Part shown: positions 60,461-64,000 of the stretch, piece by piece
How the letters are laid out: each line of letters begins with the position of its first letter
How positions within the stretch are numbered: the stretch's first letter is position 1
NCBI GenBank assembly: GCA_023101885.1
Contig: JALPQD010000411.1
Coordinates: 1,677,909-1,741,908 of the forward strand
Source: Typhlomys cinereus
Lineage: Eukaryota; Chordata; Mammalia; Rodentia; Platacanthomyidae
DNA length: 64,000 nt
Direction of reading: 5' to 3'
Notes under the pieces: model-generated
Seen by the model: only the letters and a program-made list of their open reading frames with translations
Database searches by the model: none
Told to the model about the DNA's origin: nothing
Made by a program: the position numbers and the translations under genes

Positions 60461-61360
60461 AACAGCTCTATTTTAATTTCTAAAGCAACTAAGGAAAAGA
60501 AAGACTCTGCCCCCCAGTACTGGAGGGGCCAGAAGAACTGTCTGTTGAGCTTTCTGTTTTGGCTATGATGATCTGATTTTAAGAGTTACTTTAAGTGTTT
60601 TGACTTGCTTGGTTATCTGTATTTCCTGTAATATGTGTATTTTGTGTTTCAAAATAACAAAGCTGTGGCCATTTCAATTTTTATTCTTATTACGCGCTTA
60701 TATTCTTATTTTGATTTTTGACTATTATTTGACATGCTCAATTTAAATGCATATGCACACTTAAGAATGAACCATTTTGATAACATCAAAAGGTATAAGT
60801 ACGTTCTAACTAAAACACTCTATCTTGTTTGATCTTGATTTTTATAAAGCTTCACAAAAGGTGGTATTGTGTTTTTAAAAATTTGTTTCCCCGTGTGTTA
60901 TACCAACATATCTAGCAGCCAGAAAAGAAAATTGGCTTCTGAGAAATTCATTGGAATTTCTTCATTCTCCTGGTATGTATGAGCTCCTTTCTTGGGGTCA
61001 AATCTGCTTTCTAATTCCATATTCCCATGTGTACTCCTGTGTTCTGCTACAACCTTGCTAACTTAATTCAGATATAATTTTTAAAATGAGGTCTACTGTT
61101 ATTGCCTCCTTTAAAAGACATTTCCTAAAGGATCTCTAATGTGAAAAGAGCAGGGAACCATTAAGTAGGAGAAAGAAAATACAAAGAAAATATGTATGTT
61201 ATTTAAAAAAAATTAGAGATGTGCAGAAGAGTTGAAAGAAGATGTACAGAAGGTTTGAAAAAAAGTTTGTGAGATAAGACATGTTAGATGTACAGGAGAT
61301 TTATGAGTTGGTTACTTAAAAGAAATATGTTAAAGTATGTTATAAAAGATTGTGGGATGT
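60461..61360 (+). other. AT-rich sequence downstream of the gag remnant
   Basis: It has no open frame of note. It may be decayed ERV interior or old intron. The boundaries are not visible. Confidence 0.4.
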
Positions 61361-61429
61361 CTTAACGTATTTTCTTTTATTGCTTACATATTATTTTATA
61401 TTGTTCAATTTAAAAAATTAGGACATAAA

Positions 61430-61553
61430 GGCAGGAGGTGGACATGCTAGGGAAATATCCAGGGGAAGTGGGAGATAGGGGCAGCTATGATTAAATGCAT
61501 TGTCTACATGTATGAAATTGTAAAAGAGTGAAAATAAATTAAAAAAAAAAAGA
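61430..61553 (+). repeat. L1-like 3' end
   Basis: ATTAAATGCATTGTCTACAT, GTATGAAATTGTAAAAGAGT and AATAAATTAAAAAAAAAAA resemble rodent L1 3' ends. The TSD is unclear. Confidence 0.6.
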
Positions 61554-61722
61554 AATTCAGGTCTGGATGCTGAGAATTGTGTCATAAATAATACATTATG
61601 GTAATTTAGAATATTTTCATATCATTGTTACACAGATTCAAATTTTATGTAGGGCATTTGCATTGCATTTGTAAGTGAAGTTGATTTGCAATATTTTGTT
61701 CAATACTCATGCTTTCTTTTTA

Positions 61723-61774
61723 TTTTTTTTTATTTTTTTATTATTTATTCAATTGTGCGTGTATGCGTGCATGC

Positions 61775-61823
<49 letters not shown>

Positions 61824-62032
61824 ACCACGGGCGAATTCAGGAACCACCATGGACGCCTCCACATCCTCCTTGTTTACTCTGCCCCGGGATTCACAGGCTC
61901 CGCCCTACCAGGACCAGAAACGCAGGCCACCCCCGCTTCCACCTGGTGTCTATATGTGGGGTCTAGGATCCGAACTCAGGACCTTCCGCCTGCAAGGCAG
62001 AGGCTTAACCTCTGAGTCACCTCTCCAGCCCC
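61723..62032 (-). mobile_element. Young SINE, reverse
   Basis: T-rich start, (TG)n at about 61,782-61,820, GTAGAACCACGGGCGAATTC, body, and CACCTCTCCAGCCCC end. Confidence 0.93.
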
Positions 62033-62451
62033 CTCCTTTTACTTTGTTATATGAGTTTTATAGCGTGAAAAACATTTTTTCTGTATTTACTTTTTGAAAT
62101 AATTGTGTGATGTAATATTAGCACACATTTAGATTTTCCATTCTTGCTAAAAATTATCTGTTAAATAACTGTAACACTTGTTGTTTGTGGGAGAAAAGTG
62201 TTGACAAATTTTAATGTATCTGCTCAGTCACTGTCAGAGTTATTGGCCTGTTTTGGCTTCCTTTTCTTGAGTCAGTTTTGCAATGTAGTTATATTTCTCA
62301 TCTGTTTACCCATTTCACTTGGGGTGATGGTTTACATTTTTAATCCCAAAGATAACTTTATTGTTGCAAATAGAATTGAACCAAGAAACAGATACAAAAT
62401 ATAAATATAGACAATTGATCTAATTGACCTTTGATAGAACCCTATTTGTTC

Positions 62452-62609
62452 TTTTTTTTAATTACTTCTACTCATACAAAGTTGATCCCTCCCTAGATCC
62501 CCTTGCTCCCTCCCCACCTTTTCCCTTTCCTTTCCCTCCTCCTCTTCCCTTTCTCCCAGTGCCCCCTCCCCCCATTTGGAGCATCCTGTAGTGTGCATGT
62601 CAACCTTCC
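62452..62609 (-). mobile_element. L1 3' end, reverse, with TSD
   Basis: T-run, AATTACTTCTACTCATACAA, then the C-rich strand of the L1 polypurine tract. TSD TAGAACCCTATTTGTTC and TAGAACTCTATTTGTTC (one mismatch) at 62,435-62,451 and 62,610-62,626. Confidence 0.88.
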
Positions 62610-62668
62610 TAGAACTCTATTTGTTCAATAAAACATTCTATGCATTGAAAAAAAAGATTGTGGGATGT

Positions 62669-64000
62669 TAGATTTATGAAAACATTGAAAATTAGAGATG
62701 ATAGTTAAAGGAAATGTTATGTGTTATGCTTCTTCCAAGTTATAAAAGAAAAGGCATTGAGCCTCAGAAACATACCTGTTAGAAATTAAGATTCATGTAT
62801 TCAAATGTTTTTCAATTGTTTTGATTAAACAGGAATTTGGTTACTCATAAAATCCTAACTTCTAAAGGGCAGCAGGAAGCTCATCCGTGGGGTCGCGAGA
62901 AAGTTACTATCACTTTTCTGGCCCTAGGGAAGGTCTGAGACTAGGGCCTGCGGCAGCCCTGGCAGAGCCTTCACTGCTTTCGGGGAAGTGGGTTCCCAGA
63001 GAGCAGGACTCTGTTCAGGGTCAGACCAGCGGGAGAAGCCGAGGCCCCGCCCAGCAGATGCCACCTCAGCTGGAGCTTGGAACAGACCCAAAGCCAGCTA
63101 GAGAGTTTCTCTGAATCTTGGATTTCAAAGTAAAAGAGTCTCTGCTAAGCCAATCTCTCTTAATCTTTCCAAGCAGGCTTTCGGGGAGGGGAGAAGGGCA
63201 CCTTTAAAATATGGGAGGGAATGTTTTAACCTCTGTGTGAATGTGTGAGTGAATGCTAGCCTGAGGTGGAAAACCTGTTATACCTCTGTGCTCCAATTTG
63301 TAGTCCCAGGGCAAGATCCCTAAGATCTCTTAAAGGCATGGGATTCAATTGAGCCAGTTCTGCGTTTCCATGATGATAACATACTGTTCTAGGGTGGGAT
63401 CGGATTACAATCCGGTTGCAAGTCACAAAACAGCTGAACTCACTATGGCAAAGTTATCACCAAAGAGTGTGGCCAGACTGGCACTTGAATGATCTCTCCT
63501 GGAGGGATTTCCAACCTTTGTTTGTCTGCATCGTATGATGGGGATCAATGTGACTTTAGGTCTTGTTAGTCAATGGAAGGAAACTCCTAACAACATTCGC
63601 TCTAAAGGAAAAAAAAAGGTCTGAAACAATGACCATACTTCTGTTAAGTAACATAGGGAACTCAGGAAATTTCAAGCATGGGTAGACCGTAGACCCTATA
63701 GTGCTTAGCAGAGCTTTGCTGAGGCATGCGTCCTTTCCCCAATTCCAGGCCCACTAAACTAAAGCCAAAGAGCAGTTTCCCCATCCTGTGTCCAGTGACT
63801 AACTAGAGAGTGCTTAGTCCTATTAACCTGAGAAGAGTCAATGTGTAGTATTTTCCCAGACATGGCCTCTATGCATTTTAGGTGATGGCAAGGAATGGCC
63901 CCACAAGAGGATGTTTGAATTATAATATCATCCTTCAACTAGACAAACGCTGGCAAACAAATGGCCGAAAGTTAAAAGAGACTACAGAGATCTCTACCAA
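62669..64000 (+). other. Unassigned right-edge sequence, possibly ERV interior
   Basis: More GC-rich than the sequence to its left (62,870-63,120). It shows no SINE and only a short open stretch at 62,887-63,114. Because the retrocopy's TSD joins it to 61,360, it was contiguous with the sequence downstream of the gag remnant before that insertion. Whether all of it is retroviral is not clear. Confidence 0.35.

Larger units (their letters stand above)
61361..62651 (+). pseudogene. Retrocopy of an unidentified mRNA 3'UTR
   Basis: Flanked by AAAAGATTGTGGGATGT at 61,344-61,360 and 62,652-62,668 (17 bp, including tail As). The right end has AATAAA at 62,628-62,633, then ACATTCTATGCATTG and an A-run, as in a polyadenylated mRNA copy. 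There is no coding frame, so only 3'UTR seems to have been copied. It has been hit by a young reverse SINE (about 61,723-62,032) and a reverse L1 3' end (62,452-62,609). An L1-like 3' end (61,430-61,553) with its own A-run also lies in the left part. I do not recognise the source gene. Confidence 0.75.

Overview
This window is nuclear DNA from a rodent. It carries the neighbouring ends of two genes, both on the minus strand. The right part (46,802-57,054) holds the last six coding exons of BIRC6, which encode the C-terminal ubiquitin-conjugating (UBC) domain and tail of the giant inhibitor-of-apoptosis protein. The left part (170-28,673) holds the first six coding exons of TTC27 and its CpG-island promoter. 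BIRC6 followed by TTC27 in the same direction is the known mammalian order. Every exon was placed by reading through GT/AG splice sites with matching phase, so the joined reading frames are open.

Nearly everything else is intron or intergenic DNA full of retroelements. The commonest is a tRNA-headed SINE whose head resembles tRNA-Ala/ID elements (A box and B box visible), with a CA-rich then A-rich tail. It occurs as an older layer and as a young CpG-rich layer, and many young copies have intact target-site duplications (TSDs). B1-like elements, ID+B1 dimers and a second tRNA-headed SINE with a CT-rich tail are also present. These mark a rodent, probably not a murid and perhaps a dipodoid (jerboa or jumping-mouse group); that last step is a weak inference from remembered SINE style.

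Layout. 1-28.7 kb: TTC27 exons 6 to 1 (right to left on the minus strand). Intron 5 contains a nearly intact RPL27 retrocopy. Intron 3 contains a 5-kb L1 (TSD 16 bp) that was itself hit by a 3'-truncated piece of another L1 (5'UTR plus start of ORF1), a young SINE and a complete MaLR-type LTR element. 28.5-29.0 kb: TTC27 CpG island. 29-46 kb: intergenic, with a second complete MaLR element, an ERVK-like solo LTR with a 6-bp TSD, and many SINEs. 46.3-57.1 kb: BIRC6 3' end. 57.1-64 kb: BIRC6 intron with a CTG/CTA repeat, an L1 3' end, and a gammaretrovirus-like endogenous element (5' LTR, tRNA-Pro-like primer site, gag remnant) that was later hit by an RPL35A retrocopy and by a retrocopy of an unidentified 3'UTR.

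I found no novel multi-gene system. The best second-look items are the L1 5'-end insertion without a poly(A) tail, the 26-codon in-frame BIRC6 exon that carries the catalytic cysteine, the copy of BIRC6 3'UTR sequence in the last intron, and the layered ERV/retrocopy cluster at the right edge.
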